From: Kitasatospora arboriphila
GTDB taxonomy: Bacteria > Actinomycetota > Actinomycetes > Mycobacteriales > Mycobacteriaceae
Assembly: GCF_000717275.1 (NCBI RefSeq)
Contig: NZ_JNYV01000007.1
Span: forward strand, 114,727-178,726
Length of the DNA: 64,000 nt
Direction: 5' to 3'
How positions within the stretch are numbered: the stretch's first letter is position 1; each line of letters begins with the position of its first letter. Below the pieces are notes generated by a model. It was given only the letters and a program-made list of their open reading frames with translations. It made no database searches and was not told the origin of the DNA. This document shows, one piece after another, positions 10,776 to 19,711 of this stretch. The translations under genes were made by a program, and so were the position numbers.

Positions 10776-13060
10776 TCACCTCCATGCGTGATGGTCGTGG
10801 ACGACAACAGGTGGACGGTCGTCGTCGTATCGCTCGATCTGGACCCTCACCAACTGTCCGGTCGAGCCCTGCGCGAGCCGTGAGGTACCCACGTCAGGAG
10901 CGAGCACGTTCGGATTGCCGTGCACACAATCGGCAACGTTCGGTGCGCTGTAGTCGTACCAGGCTCCCGTGGAGATTTGTGCGACATGCCGTGCAACGTT
11001 GTCATCGAGCACCGCTCCGGCCAGCATCTGCGCAGTCTCGCTGCGGACCAGTACAACATCGCCTTCGTTGATCGAGCGCGCCGCTGCATCGTCGGGGTGG
11101 AGGCGAATCGGTTCTCGCCCCTGCACTTTCGAGGCCGCGCTGTACGCGCCGTGGTCGAGCTGGCTGTGCAGCCTCGTCTTCGGGTTGTTGGCAACAAGGC
11201 ACAGCGGGTACCGACCCGAGCCGAGCCCGGCCACTTCTGGCGGCGCAAGCCAGGCCGGATGCGGCGGACAGTCGTCGTACCCGAAATCGTCGATGGTGTC
11301 CGAGACGATCTCGATCAGGCCGCTCGGGGTCGCCAACGGGTGGGCGACGGGGTCGTTGCGGAAGTCCTGGTACATCACGTGGCCGGCCATCGCGCCGCCA
11401 AGATCGAGGCGACCCTTCTCCCAGAAATGCGCGAAGTCTTCTCGGGGCCGGTATGGGTCGGGAGTCACCGCACGCCACTGCTCGTACATCTTCTCCAGCC
11501 AGCCGAGTTCGTCCAGGTTCTCGGTGAACTCTTCGTGGACTCCGATTCGTTTGCTCAGGTGGGAGAAGACGTCGTAGTCGTTCATCGACTCACCGACGGG
11601 AGAGGTGATCTGTCGCATGGCAACCATAGCCTCGTCGTAACGCCCGCAGCCGATGTCGTTGCGTTCGAGTGTGGTGGTCACCGGGAACACGATGTCGGCG
11701 TGGCGTGCGGTCGCCGTCCAGAACGGTTCGTGCACGATGACGGTTTCGGGTCGCCGGAACGCGCGTCGGAGGCGCCCGAGATCTTGGTGATGGTGGAACG
11801 GGTTGCCGCCGGCCCAATAGATCAGGCGGGTGTCCGGGTAGTTCATGGTCGTGCCGTTGAACTCGTAGCTCTCGCCGGGGTGCAACAACATGTCTGCGAT
11901 GCGGGCGACCGGGATGAACTCACGCACCGGGTTGTAGCCCTGACGAAACGTGGGCAGGTCGTACGGGAGTTTGGCAGCGCCCATCCCTCCCGTCGAGCCG
12001 TAACCGTGCCCGAAACCCCCACCGGGAAGCCCGATCTGACCGAGGAACGCGGCCAGTGCAATGGAGGCCCACAGGGGCTGTTCGCCGAATGATGCCCGCT
12101 GCAGCGACCACGAGGTGGTCACCATCGTCCTTGACGACGCCATCCGTCGTGCCAGTGCCGTAATGGTCGCGGCGTCGATACCGCAGATCTGCGCTGCCCA
12201 GCGTGCGTCTTTGACCACGCCGTCCGACCGGCCGCACAGGTAGTCGACGAATCGTTCGGTACCCGCGCAGTGGTCGTCGAGAAACTCTTTGTCCCAGAGC
12301 TTCTCGTCGAAAAGCACCCAGCACAGCGCCAGCATCAGGGCGGTGTCGCTCGCCGGGGTGATGGGTATCCAGCGGTCCCGCGGTTGCAGTTCGAGGTCGT
12401 CCGCCAGCGGGCTGATCAAGACGAACTCGGCACCGCCCTCACGTGCGACGTCGATGGCACCTCGGACGAAGTGTTTGCTGACCCCGCCAGCGTTGATCTG
12501 GAAGTTCTTGGCGGGGATCCCGCCGAAACACACGAACAACTCGGTGTGTTCACTCATCACCTGCCAGGTGGTCGGCTCGTACAGCGGCTCCAGGCCGCCG
12601 ACCACATGAGGGAGCAATGTCTCCGACGCTCCGTGGCTGTCGTGTGCCGTGACCGCGTGTATCCGCCGAGGCAATTGAGGAACCGGTGTAGTTGGCTCTG
12701 CGCATGGTGGAACCGGCCTGCGCTGGCCCAGCCGTACGAGCCGCCGAAAATCGCGGCGTTACCGAATGTGGAACGGACACGCTCCAATTCGCGTGCGGCG
12801 AGGTCGAGTGCGTGGTCCCACGTCACCTCCACGAACTCGTCGTCGCCCCGTGCGCCTGGACCCGGTCCGTCGGCCAGCCATCCGCGGCGGACGTAGGGAT
12901 GCAGGATCCGCGCACGGCTGTCGAGTGATGCCGGGATGTTGCCGAGCAGGGCCGAAGGGTCGGGATCGTCGGCGTCCGGGATGACACGCAGTCCGTCGGA
13001 TTCGACGGATGCAGTGAACAAACCCCAGTGAGAGCTGTTGCCCAGTGCTTCGTTCGGCAT
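10776..13060 (-). pseudogene. Molybdopterin oxidoreductase, BisC/TorA class, split by a one-base frameshift
   Basis: Two overlapping reading frames together make one DMSO-reductase-family enzyme of about 761 residues without an iron-sulfur domain, as in biotin sulfoxide or TMAO reductases. The N-terminal frame (start ATG at 13060) gives SSHWGLFTA, then IFGGSYGWASAGRFHHAQS with the Ser that should ligate molybdenum, up to LGGYTRSRHT. Homology then continues in the next frame with SHGASETLLPHVVGG and runs to the stop at 10776 (YWAGGNPFHHHQD, NNPKTRLHSQLDHG, WYDYSAPN). Adding one base between 12640 and 12641 would restore one frame with HT-x-SHGASE across the junction. There is no other lesion, so the break is recent or a sequencing error. 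No twin-arginine signal is seen, so a cytosolic BisC-like role is more likely. Confidence 0.85.
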
Positions 13061-13103
13061 GTGGCCAAGTGTCGCAGCAGGCCGGTCTGGGAGCATCGGT
13101 GCC

Positions 13104-14168
13104 ATGACACACCCGTATCGGATCGGTCTGATCGACGGCGACGGAATCGGGCCGGAAGTGGTGCCTGCAGCGGCCCGGATCGTCGAAGCGGCGGTCGGTA
13201 CCGCCGGTCGCGCAGTCGAGTGGGTACCGCTCGGCATCGGACGCGCCGCGATCGAGTCGTATGGGGATGCGATCCCGCAGAAAACGCTGGCTGCCCTGGA
13301 CGAACTCGAGATGTGGATACTCGGGCCGCACGATTCGGCGGGGTATCCGCCGGAACACCGCACCGGATTGACCCCGGGCGCGGTCATCCGCAAACGCTTC
13401 GATCTGTTCGCCAACATCCGTCCGGCAAAAGCCTATTCGGGGATACCGGCGGTGGACCCGCGGATGGATCTGCTCATCGTGCGCGAAAACAGCGAGGGGC
13501 TGTACGCAGACCGCAACATGGCGCGGGGCACGGGGGAGTTCATGCCGACACCGGATGTGGCGTTGGCCGTCGGGGTGGTCACCCGAGAGGCATCGACACG
13601 AATTGCGGTGTCCGCGTTCGAACTCGCGATGACCCGTCGACAACGGGTGACCATCGTGCACAAGGCGAATGTGCTGACGATGACAACCGGACTGTTCCGG
13701 GACGTGTGCCGTGACGTGGGCAGGCAGTACCCGGACGTCGAGGTCGACGAGCAACATGTCGATGCCATGGCTGCGCACCTGGTCCGTCGAGGACACGAGT
13801 TCGATGTGGTGGTCACCGAGAACCTGTTCGGCGACATCCTGTCCGACCTCGCCGCGGAGCTGGCCGGTTCACTCGGTACCGCCGCGTCGGTGAACAGCTC
13901 GGCCGACAAGGCGATGGCGCAGGCCGCGCACGGGGCGGCCCCCGACATCGCCGGACGAGGCGTGGCCAACCCGGTGGGCATCATCGGCTCGGCGGCGCTG
14001 TTACTGGACTGGCAGGCCGCACGAACCGGGGACGGCGCAGCGGCCGACGCGGCGGGCGCGATTCGCGATGCGGTCGAATCCGTGATCGCCGGTGGTGTCA
14101 GTACTCCCGATCTGGGAGGGGTGGCCACCACCGAGGAGTTCACAGCCGCCGTCCTGGAGCGCTTCTAA
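13104..14168 (+). CDS. Isocitrate/isopropylmalate dehydrogenase family enzyme
   Basis: A 354-residue NAD(P)-dependent beta-decarboxylating dehydrogenase. Family blocks: GLIDGDGIGPEVVPAA at the N-terminus, LIVRENSEGLYADRNM for substrate binding, VTIVHKANVLTMTTGLF, VDEQHVDAMAAHLVRRG and the metal-binding VVVTENLFGDILSDLAAE, then GTAASVNSS. The sequence does not decide between 3-isopropylmalate, isocitrate, homoisocitrate or tartrate as substrate; the absence of leuC/leuD neighbours argues against the main leucine enzyme. An in-frame ATG at 13038 would add 22 non-conserved residues and overlap the divergent oxidoreductase, so 13104, preceded by GGGAG, is chosen. The stop overlaps that of the convergent methyltransferase gene. 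Confidence 0.85.
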   Translation: MTHPYRIGLIDGDGIGPEVVPAAARIVEAAVGTAGRAVEWVPLGIGRAAIESYGDAIPQKTLAALDELEMWILGPHDSAGYPPEHRTGLTPGAVIRKRFDLFANIRPAKAYSGIPAVDPRMDLLIVRENSEGLYADRNMARGTGEFMPTPDVALAVGVVTREASTRIAVSAFELAMTRRQRVTIVHKANVLTMTTGLFRDVCRDVGRQYPDVEVDEQHVDAMAAHLVRRGHEFDVVVTENLFGDILSDLAAELAGSLGTAASVNSSADKAMAQAAHGAAPDIAGRGVANPVGIIGSAALLLDWQAARTGDGAAADAAGAIRDAVESVIAGGVSTPDLGGVATTEEFTAAVLERF

Positions 14169-14959
14169 CCCGGTTTGTCGCAACAGAAGATCGCAGTGCC
14201 CGGGAAGTAGTGTCCGCGCAGTGGACTCCACTGGCCCCACACCTGGTCGAAACCCTCGGGCCACTCCGGCTCGATCAGATCGACGAGAAGCAGGCCGGCG
14301 TCGCGGATCTCCCGGATGCGGTCGCCCAGCGTCCGATGGTGCTCGACGTAACTGACGGTGCCATCGCTCTCGGTCTCGACATACGGGGTCCGGTCGAAAT
14401 AGGGGAGCATCACCGTCAGGCCGGCAGGCCCTGGGTCGTCCGGAAAAGCCCACCGCATCGGGTGGTTGACCGAGAACACCCACCGGCCACCCGGTTTGAG
14501 CACCCGCGCCACCTCCGCCATCACCCCGGCCGAATCGGCCACGAACGGGACGGCGCCGAACGCCGAGCACACGATGTCGAACACATTGTCGGCAAACGGC
14601 AGTTGCTCGGCGCCGGCCTGGACGAGTCCTGGCTGTGGACCGCCCCGGGCCATGGCCACCTGTCCGCGCCGAAGCATCTCTCGGGAGAGGTCCAGACCGA
14701 TCACCCGCGCACCCTGTGCCGCAAGCCAACGACTGCACGGCGCAGAACCACAACCCACCTCGAGAACGTCGCGGTCGGTGACCTCCCCGAGAAGTCGGAC
14801 GTCCTCTTCGCGCAGCCCTTCGGGGCACCACACGAAGTCTCCGTCGGCGCTTTCGGCACCGAGGAAAGCCCCGTGTTCCTCGTGGTAGTTGTCCGCATCG
14901 GCGTCCCACCAGCGGCGATTCGCCGATACGCTGGTTCGCGAGTCGATCCTGGTGCGCAT
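14165..14959 (-). CDS. Class I SAM-dependent methyltransferase
   Basis: A methyltransferase of the type-11 (UbiE-like) fold. Motif I VLEVGCGSAPCSRWL with the acidic loop end VIGLDLS binds S-adenosylmethionine; AGAEQLPFADNVFDIVCSAFG and VARVLKPGGRWVFSVNHP are the later motifs. The conserved part begins RRWWDADADNYHEEHG. The frame is open further upstream to a GTG at 15058, but those 33 extra residues are proline/threonine-rich and unlike the family; neither start has a clear ribosome-binding site, so the boundary is uncertain. The substrate is unknown: nothing in the neighbourhood (rpsA upstream, a dehydrogenase convergent) identifies it. The gene overlaps the convergent dehydrogenase by four bases. 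Confidence 0.85.
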   Translation of the reverse strand: MRTRIDSRTSVSANRRWWDADADNYHEEHGAFLGAESADGDFVWCPEGLREEDVRLLGEVTDRDVLEVGCGSAPCSRWLAAQGARVIGLDLSREMLRRGQVAMARGGPQPGLVQAGAEQLPFADNVFDIVCSAFGAVPFVADSAGVMAEVARVLKPGGRWVFSVNHPMRWAFPDDPGPAGLTVMLPYFDRTPYVETESDGTVSYVEHHRTLGDRIREIRDAGLLLVDLIEPEWPEGFDQVWGQWSPLRGHYFPGTAIFCCDKPG

Positions 14960-15127
14960 CAGGGGTTGTGTTTTCGGGGTATTTGCCCAGCCCAGCGGGC
15001 CTGGCGTATCCTCAGACACGCGCGTGCCTGAGCCCGCGTGGTTCTTCATGCCGGTCACTCATCTGTGGCCACTGTTGATCCCGCATTACTGTCCCTACAA
15101 CCCAACCTGTCCGGAGCCATCTAACAT

Positions 15128-16618
15128 ATGCCGTCCACGACCATTACCTCACCACAAGTAGCCGTTAACGATATCGGCTCGGCTGAGGATTTTCTTGCCG
15201 CCATCGATGCCACTATCAAGTACTTCAATGATGGCGACATCGTCGAGGGCACCATCGTCAAGGTTGACCGCGACGAAGTGCTGCTCGACATCGGTTACAA
15301 GACCGAGGGAGTGATCCCGTCCCGCGAACTGTCCATCAAGCACGACGTCGACCCCAGCGAGGTTGTCAGCGTCGGCGATGAGGTGGAAGCACTCGTCCTC
15401 ACCAAGGAGGACAAAGAGGGTCGGTTGATCCTGTCCAAGAAGCGCGCTCAGTACGAGCGTGCGTGGGGCACCATCGAAGAGCTCAAGGAAAAGGACGAGG
15501 CCGTCAAGGGCACCGTCATCGAGGTCGTCAAGGGCGGCCTGATCCTGGACATCGGTCTGCGCGGATTCCTCCCCGCATCGCTGGTGGAGATGCGTCGCGT
15601 GCGCGATCTGCAGCCGTACATCGGCAAGGAGATCGAAGCCAAGATCATCGAGCTGGACAAGAACCGGAACAACGTCGTCCTGTCGCGCCGTGCGTGGCTG
15701 GAGCAGACGCAGTCCGAGGTGCGCAGCGAATTCCTGCATCAGCTCCAGAAGGGCCAGGTCCGCAAGGGCGTCGTGTCCTCGATCGTCAACTTCGGCGCGT
15801 TCGTCGATCTCGGCGGCGTCGACGGCCTGGTGCACGTCTCCGAGCTGTCTTGGAAGCACATCGATCATCCGTCCGAGGTTGTCGCAGTGGGCGACGAGGT
15901 CACCGTCGAGGTTCTCGACGTCGATCTCGACCGCGAGCGGGTCTCGTTGTCGCTCAAGGCAACTCAGGAAGATCCGTGGCGTCAGTTCGCCCGCACGCAT
16001 GCCATCGGGCAGATCGTGCCGGGCAAGGTCACCAAGCTGGTTCCGTTCGGTGCGTTCGTGCGCGTCGAAGAGGGCATCGAAGGCCTCGTCCACATCTCGG
16101 AGCTGGCCGAGCGCCACGTCGAGGTGCCGGATCAGGTTGTCGCAGTCGGCGACGACGCGATGGTCAAGGTCATCGACATCGACCTCGAACGTCGCCGGAT
16201 CTCGTTGAGCCTCAAGCAGGCCAACGAGGACTACACCGAAGAGTTCGACCCGTCGAAGTACGGCATGGCCGACAGCTACGACGAGCAGGGCAACTACATC
16301 TTCCCCGAGGGCTTCGACTCCGAGACCAACGAATGGCTCGAAGGTTTCGAGAAGCAGCGGGAAGCGTGGGAGTCGCGTTACGCCGAGGCCGAGCGTCGCC
16401 ACAAGATGCACACCGCTCAGATGGAGAAGTTCGCCGCTGCCGCCGAGGCCGCTGCCAACGCTCCGACCGACTACTCGTCGGATTCCGCTGACAAGGTCGG
16501 TGGTGACGCCGCAACCGCGACGTCCTCCTCGTCGTCGTCGGCACCGAAGAGTGGTGGATCGCTTGCCAGCGACGAGCAGCTCGCTGCTCTGCGCGAGAAG
16601 CTGTCCGGCAACGCCTGA
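15128..16618 (+). CDS. rpsA: 30S ribosomal protein S1
   Basis: A 496-residue S1 protein, which docks mRNA on the 30S subunit and supports initiation on structured messages. Four S1 (OB-fold) repeats are visible, at about residues 35-105, 120-190, 206-275 and 291-361; the third and fourth carry the clearest signatures (NFGAFVDLGGVDGLVHVSEL and PFGAFVRVEEGIEGLVHISEL). Repeats then give way to an acidic/alanine-rich tail ending in a Ser-run and LASDEQLAALREKLSGNA, the usual mycobacterial-type C-terminus. It has four repeats rather than the six of E. coli. The ATG has a weak CCGGAG about ten bases upstream. It is monocistronic, closed by the strong terminator at 16636. Confidence 0.97.
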   Translation: MPSTTITSPQVAVNDIGSAEDFLAAIDATIKYFNDGDIVEGTIVKVDRDEVLLDIGYKTEGVIPSRELSIKHDVDPSEVVSVGDEVEALVLTKEDKEGRLILSKKRAQYERAWGTIEELKEKDEAVKGTVIEVVKGGLILDIGLRGFLPASLVEMRRVRDLQPYIGKEIEAKIIELDKNRNNVVLSRRAWLEQTQSEVRSEFLHQLQKGQVRKGVVSSIVNFGAFVDLGGVDGLVHVSELSWKHIDHPSEVVAVGDEVTVEVLDVDLDRERVSLSLKATQEDPWRQFARTHAIGQIVPGKVTKLVPFGAFVRVEEGIEGLVHISELAERHVEVPDQVVAVGDDAMVKVIDIDLERRRISLSLKQANEDYTEEFDPSKYGMADSYDEQGNYIFPEGFDSETNEWLEGFEKQREAWESRYAEAERRHKMHTAQMEKFAAAAEAAANAPTDYSSDSADKVGGDAATATSSSSSSAPKSGGSLASDEQLAALREKLSGNA

Positions 16619-16635
16619 TAGAGCACTGACAAGAA

Positions 16636-16667
16636 CGCCCCCGGCCTTTCTGGCCGGGGGCGTTTTT
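16636..16667 (+). terminator. Intrinsic terminator of rpsA
   Basis: A perfect 11-bp stem CGCCCCCGGCC / GGCCGGGGGCG with a 5-base loop is followed at once by TTTTT, 17 bases after the rpsA stop. It is the clearest Rho-independent terminator in the window and isolates rpsA from the zinc-lipoprotein gene. Confidence 0.95.
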
Positions 16668-16697
16668 GTGGTCTGGGTGCATGCATGTATCGCATTT

Positions 16698-16715
16698 TGA
16701 CAATGATTATCATTA
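16698..16715. promoter_or_regulatory. Zur-type metal-regulator box
   Basis: TGACAATGATTATCATTA contains the 13-base palindrome AATGATTATCATT (16702-16714) and matches the actinobacterial Zur core TGAnAATGATnnTCA. It lies 18-35 bases before the proposed GTG start of an AztD-like zinc lipoprotein, the right place for repression. A ferric uptake (Fur) box would look similar, but actinobacterial iron control usually uses the different IdeR/DtxR box, so Zur is favoured. Inference from motif and gene type. Confidence 0.7.
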
Positions 16716-16732
16716 CCGACGATCATCAAATC

Positions 16733-17965
16733 GTGAAATTTACTCGTGCTCCACAGATCGTGTCGCTCCTCTCGGCGGTTGGCTTGCTTGCCGCATGCGG
16801 AAGTGATGGCGGTTCCAGTGATTCGACTTCAACCCAGAGTTCGGTGGCGGCCTCGTCTGCCGTAGAACAACAATCGGCCACACCTCGGTTGGCATACACA
16901 CACGAGAACGGCATCGAGGTACTCGATGCCGAGACGCTCGAGCCGGTGGGTGAGGTGGAGACCGAAGGTTTCATCCGACTCAACCCGGCCGATGACGGAC
17001 GGCATCTGTTCGTCTCGCAGTCGGACGGTTTCACCGTCTTCGACATGGGAACGTGGACGCGCCAGCACGGCGATCACGGCCATTACTACACTGCCCCGCC
17101 GGCGATGACGGACCTGAAGTTCGGGGGCGAAGAGCCGGGCCACGTGGTGCCGCACGATGGCCGGATCACCTTGTTCTCTGACGGCACCGGCGAGATCGAC
17201 GTCGTACCCCCCGCGGAGCTGTCCCGCGGCAACGCCGAGTCGGAAAAGCATCAGGTTCCTCCGCATCACGGTGTTGCGGTCGCACGTGAAGACGGCACCT
17301 TGGTGACCACGGTCGGCACCGAGGAGTCGCGTAACGGCATCCAGATCCTGGGGCCGGACAACGCGGTGCTGGCCGCCAACGACCAGTGTCCAGGCGTCCA
17401 CGGTGAGGCGATGGCCGCCGATGGAACACTTGCCTTCGGATGCCAGGATGGCCTGCTTGTCGTGCGGGGCAACGACATTCGGAAGGTCACCAGCCCTGAC
17501 CCCTACGGCCGGATCGGAAATCAGGCTGGGTCGGAATCGTCACCGGTGGTACTGGGTGACTACAAGGTGGACAAAGATGCAGAACTCGAACGGCCCACTC
17601 GGGTCACCTTGACCAACACCGAGTCAGGTGAGCTCAAATTGGTGGAACTCGGCACCAGCTACAGCTTCCGTTCACTGGGCCGCGGCCCCAACGGGGAGGC
17701 GCTTGTGCTCGGAACCGACGGCGACATCCACGTGATCGACCCGCAGACCGCCGCGGTCACGCGAAAGATCGAAGCCGTGGGGGACTGGACCGAACCTGTC
17801 GAGTGGCAAGACCCGCGCCCGACACTCTTTGTCATGGATTCGGTGGCCTACGTGACCGATCCGAGTGCCAACAAGCTGGTGGCGGTCGACCTCACCAACG
17901 GAACCAAGATCGCGGAAACCCAGCTGGACAACACCCCGAATGAGCTGTCGGGTGTCAGTGGCTGA
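16733..17965 (+). CDS. AztD-like zinc metallochaperone lipoprotein
   Basis: A secreted lipoprotein of about 411 residues resembling the AztD zinc chaperone, which hands zinc to the solute-binding protein of a zinc ABC importer. From the GTG at 16733 the N-terminus is a clean lipoprotein signal (KFTR, hydrophobic stretch, lipobox LAAC with Cys22), then a Ser/Thr linker and a WD40-like beta-propeller with repeated HxF/VxD blades. The histidine-rich loop HGDHGHYY begins at about residue 112, with further HVVPHD and HQVPPHHG. The frame extends up to an ATG at 16685, but that would place the Zur box inside the gene and spoil the signal peptide. No aztABC genes are adjacent. Confidence 0.75.
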   Translation: MKFTRAPQIVSLLSAVGLLAACGSDGGSSDSTSTQSSVAASSAVEQQSATPRLAYTHENGIEVLDAETLEPVGEVETEGFIRLNPADDGRHLFVSQSDGFTVFDMGTWTRQHGDHGHYYTAPPAMTDLKFGGEEPGHVVPHDGRITLFSDGTGEIDVVPPAELSRGNAESEKHQVPPHHGVAVAREDGTLVTTVGTEESRNGIQILGPDNAVLAANDQCPGVHGEAMAADGTLAFGCQDGLLVVRGNDIRKVTSPDPYGRIGNQAGSESSPVVLGDYKVDKDAELERPTRVTLTNTESGELKLVELGTSYSFRSLGRGPNGEALVLGTDGDIHVIDPQTAAVTRKIEAVGDWTEPVEWQDPRPTLFVMDSVAYVTDPSANKLVAVDLTNGTKIAETQLDNTPNELSGVSG

Positions 17966-18117
17966 TGACGACGTGACCGCCACCGCTTGATGGTTCGGCT
18001 CCGATACGTGACACGCTCGTCGAACAAGGACCCTGACGGACTCGACCACGATCCGCCGGCGCCACAGATCGCAACCCTGCTGCGCACGCGCACCCGCCGA
18101 TCTGTGACACTGACCAC

Positions 18118-19044
18118 GTGATTCGAGTAGGTCTGACCGGCGGTATCGGAGCCGGCAAATCAACGGTGGCGCGCACTCTCGTCGATCGCGGTGCATACAT
18201 CATCGACGCCGACGTGATCGCCCGCGAGGTGGTGGCTCCCGGCACCGACGGACTGTCCCAACTGGTCGCCGCCTTCGGCGACGACATCTTGGCGGCGGAC
18301 GGGAGTCTTGACCGGGCAGCCCTGGCCGCCAAGGCATTTGTCGATGACGAGCAACGCAAGAAGCTCAACGCCATCACACATCCATTGGTCGGTGCCCGCG
18401 CGTTCGAACTCCTCGAGGCTGCTCCGGATGACGCCGTGGTGGTCCAGGACATACCCCTGCTGGTCGAGAACGGCAGCGCTCCCTTCTTTCACCTCGTGGT
18501 CATCGTCCACGCTGCCGAAGAGGACAGGGTGGCGCGGTTGACCGGCCAGCGCGGTATGCCCGAAGCCGATGCCCGGGCGCGGATCAAGGCGCAGGCCTCC
18601 GAGGCGGACCGCCGCGCCGTCGCCGACGTCTGGCTCGACAACAGCGGTGGCCCCGACGATCTCGCGGCCCTGGCCCACCGCCTGTGGGACGAGAGACTTG
18701 TTCCCTACGAACGCAACGTGCGCAGCCGGACGTGCGCCAGGCGTCCAGAGAACGTGGTGGATCACCGCCCGGAGTGGTCGCTCCAGGCCACCCGGCTGAG
18801 CAATCGATTACGTCTTTTAGGTGCGGAGAAGATCGTGGGCGTCACCCATGTCGGACCAACGGCATCCGCCGGGGAAAGGGCCGCCGACGTACTCGACTTC
18901 GAAGTGCAGCTCGCTCCGGACGTCGATCCGGTCGATCTCGACGATGCCCTCGCCGACGGGGGTTTCCCGGCGCTGACACCCGGACTGCACGCCAACGCCG
19001 ATCCCGGCCGCGCGGTCACCATCCGTCTGACCACCCCGAGCTGA
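18118..19044 (+). CDS. coaE: Dephospho-CoA kinase with a shortened GrpB-like domain
   Basis: Catalyses the last step of coenzyme A synthesis, ATP-dependent 3'-phosphorylation of dephospho-CoA. The kinase domain spans residues 1-195: P-loop GGIGAGKST, DADVIAREVV, the ITHPLVG and QDIPLLVENG blocks, and a LxxQRGMPEADARARI lid. As in M. tuberculosis CoaE (Rv1631, about 407 residues) a UPF0157/GrpB-like domain follows (WSLQATRLSNRL...HVGPTAS), but here it is only about 100 residues: the middle is missing and the protein ends shortly after HANADPGRAVTIRL. The start is a GTG. Position between rpsA and uvrB is conserved in mycobacteria. Kinase activity should be intact because GrpB is not catalytic for it. 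Confidence 0.93.
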   Translation: MIRVGLTGGIGAGKSTVARTLVDRGAYIIDADVIAREVVAPGTDGLSQLVAAFGDDILAADGSLDRAALAAKAFVDDEQRKKLNAITHPLVGARAFELLEAAPDDAVVVQDIPLLVENGSAPFFHLVVIVHAAEEDRVARLTGQRGMPEADARARIKAQASEADRRAVADVWLDNSGGPDDLAALAHRLWDERLVPYERNVRSRTCARRPENVVDHRPEWSLQATRLSNRLRLLGAEKIVGVTHVGPTASAGERAADVLDFEVQLAPDVDPVDLDDALADGGFPALTPGLHANADPGRAVTIRLTTPS

Positions 19045-19079
19045 CTGCCCCGAGCTGAATGACCCGGGGCCTTCCCGCC

Positions 19080-19592
19080 TCAGTCCCAGCTCAGTTCGGC
19101 GCCTTGCGCTGCCAGCCAGGACTCGACGTCGTGGTTGTGCTCGGCGGCACCCGCCATCGTGCGTGCAGCGATCCGCACTGCCGCCTCGGCCCGGTCGTGG
19201 GGCAACAGCCACGCCGCGTGCGCGTCGAACAGTTCGTCGACGTCCTCGAGCTCGAGCGGCCGTCCGGGGCGGTCGATCAGGTCGAGGTACCAATCCTCGG
19301 AATGCCAGCGGCCGTGTGCGTCGGGACCGGTGAACATCCCGACATCGATGTAGAGCCGCTGGTCACGCTCGAAGCCGGCTCGGTAATGGAAGATGCTGAC
19401 GCGTAGACCGAAGCCCGGAAGCAACCAGGACTGCAGACGGTGGAACTCGGGGTGGTCGGCAGGGCGGTCCATGTAGAGCCCGAAGTCGGTGGTCCGGTAG
19501 GTGTCCACCTGCCGCCGGAAGCCTTTCGGATCGGTGTTCGTGCCCGCCGCGACGTCGAAGACCTCGTGTTTGGGTGGATGCAACGCGGCCAT
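19080..19592 (-). CDS. DUF402 domain protein (Rv1632c-like)
   Basis: A 170-residue cytosolic protein of the DUF402 family, homologous by position and size to M. tuberculosis Rv1632c between coaE and uvrB. Family blocks: [32 protein letters not shown], and the acidic [24 protein letters not shown] that in characterised relatives contributes to a metal-dependent nucleoside di/tri-phosphatase site. The frame is open further upstream but the added sequence is non-conserved and would overlap the uvrB promoter, so the ATG at 19592 ([14 protein letters not shown]) is used. It is divergent from uvrB and convergent with coaE (35-base gap). The precise substrate is not established. Confidence 0.88.
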   Translation of the reverse strand: MAALHPPKHEVFDVAAGTNTDPKGFRRQVDTYRTTDFGLYMDRPADHPEFHRLQSWLLPGFGLRVSIFHYRAGFERDQRLYIDVGMFTGPDAHGRWHSEDWYLDLIDRPGRPLELEDVDELFDAHAAWLLPHDRAEAAVRIAARTMAGAAEHNHDVESWLAAQGAELSWD

Positions 19593-19682
19593 GCAGCACG
19601 CTAACCCACCGCGGCGTGACGAGATCGACGCCGAGCCGGTGCGTCTCCTGTGTTCGCGCACGGCGCATTCGGTGGGCGCCGC

Positions 19683-19705
19683 TTGTCGGACGTCGCGTTT
19701 ACTCT
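19683..19705 (+). promoter_or_regulatory. RecA-NDp (PafBC-type) DNA-damage promoter of uvrB
   Basis: TTGTCGGAC (19683-19691), eight bases, then TACTCT (19700-19705) fits the RecA-NDp consensus tTGTCRgtg-N8-TAnnnT. The -10 ends six bases before the ATG at 19712, so transcription should start at or next to the start codon, giving a leaderless mRNA; no ribosome-binding site is present, which agrees. No LexA box (TCGAAC-N4-GTTCGA) was seen. Confidence 0.75.
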
Positions 19706-19711
19706 GGATAC

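Noticed and set aside
10920..12092. 390-codon plus-strand frame opposite the molybdopterin enzyme
   Set aside because: Antisense shadow; the minus strand carries clear BisC/TorA homology across the same region.
19574..19711. N-terminal extension of uvrB by 46 codons
   Set aside because: It would run through the RecA-NDp promoter and overlap the divergent DUF402 start; the conserved protein begins at 19712.
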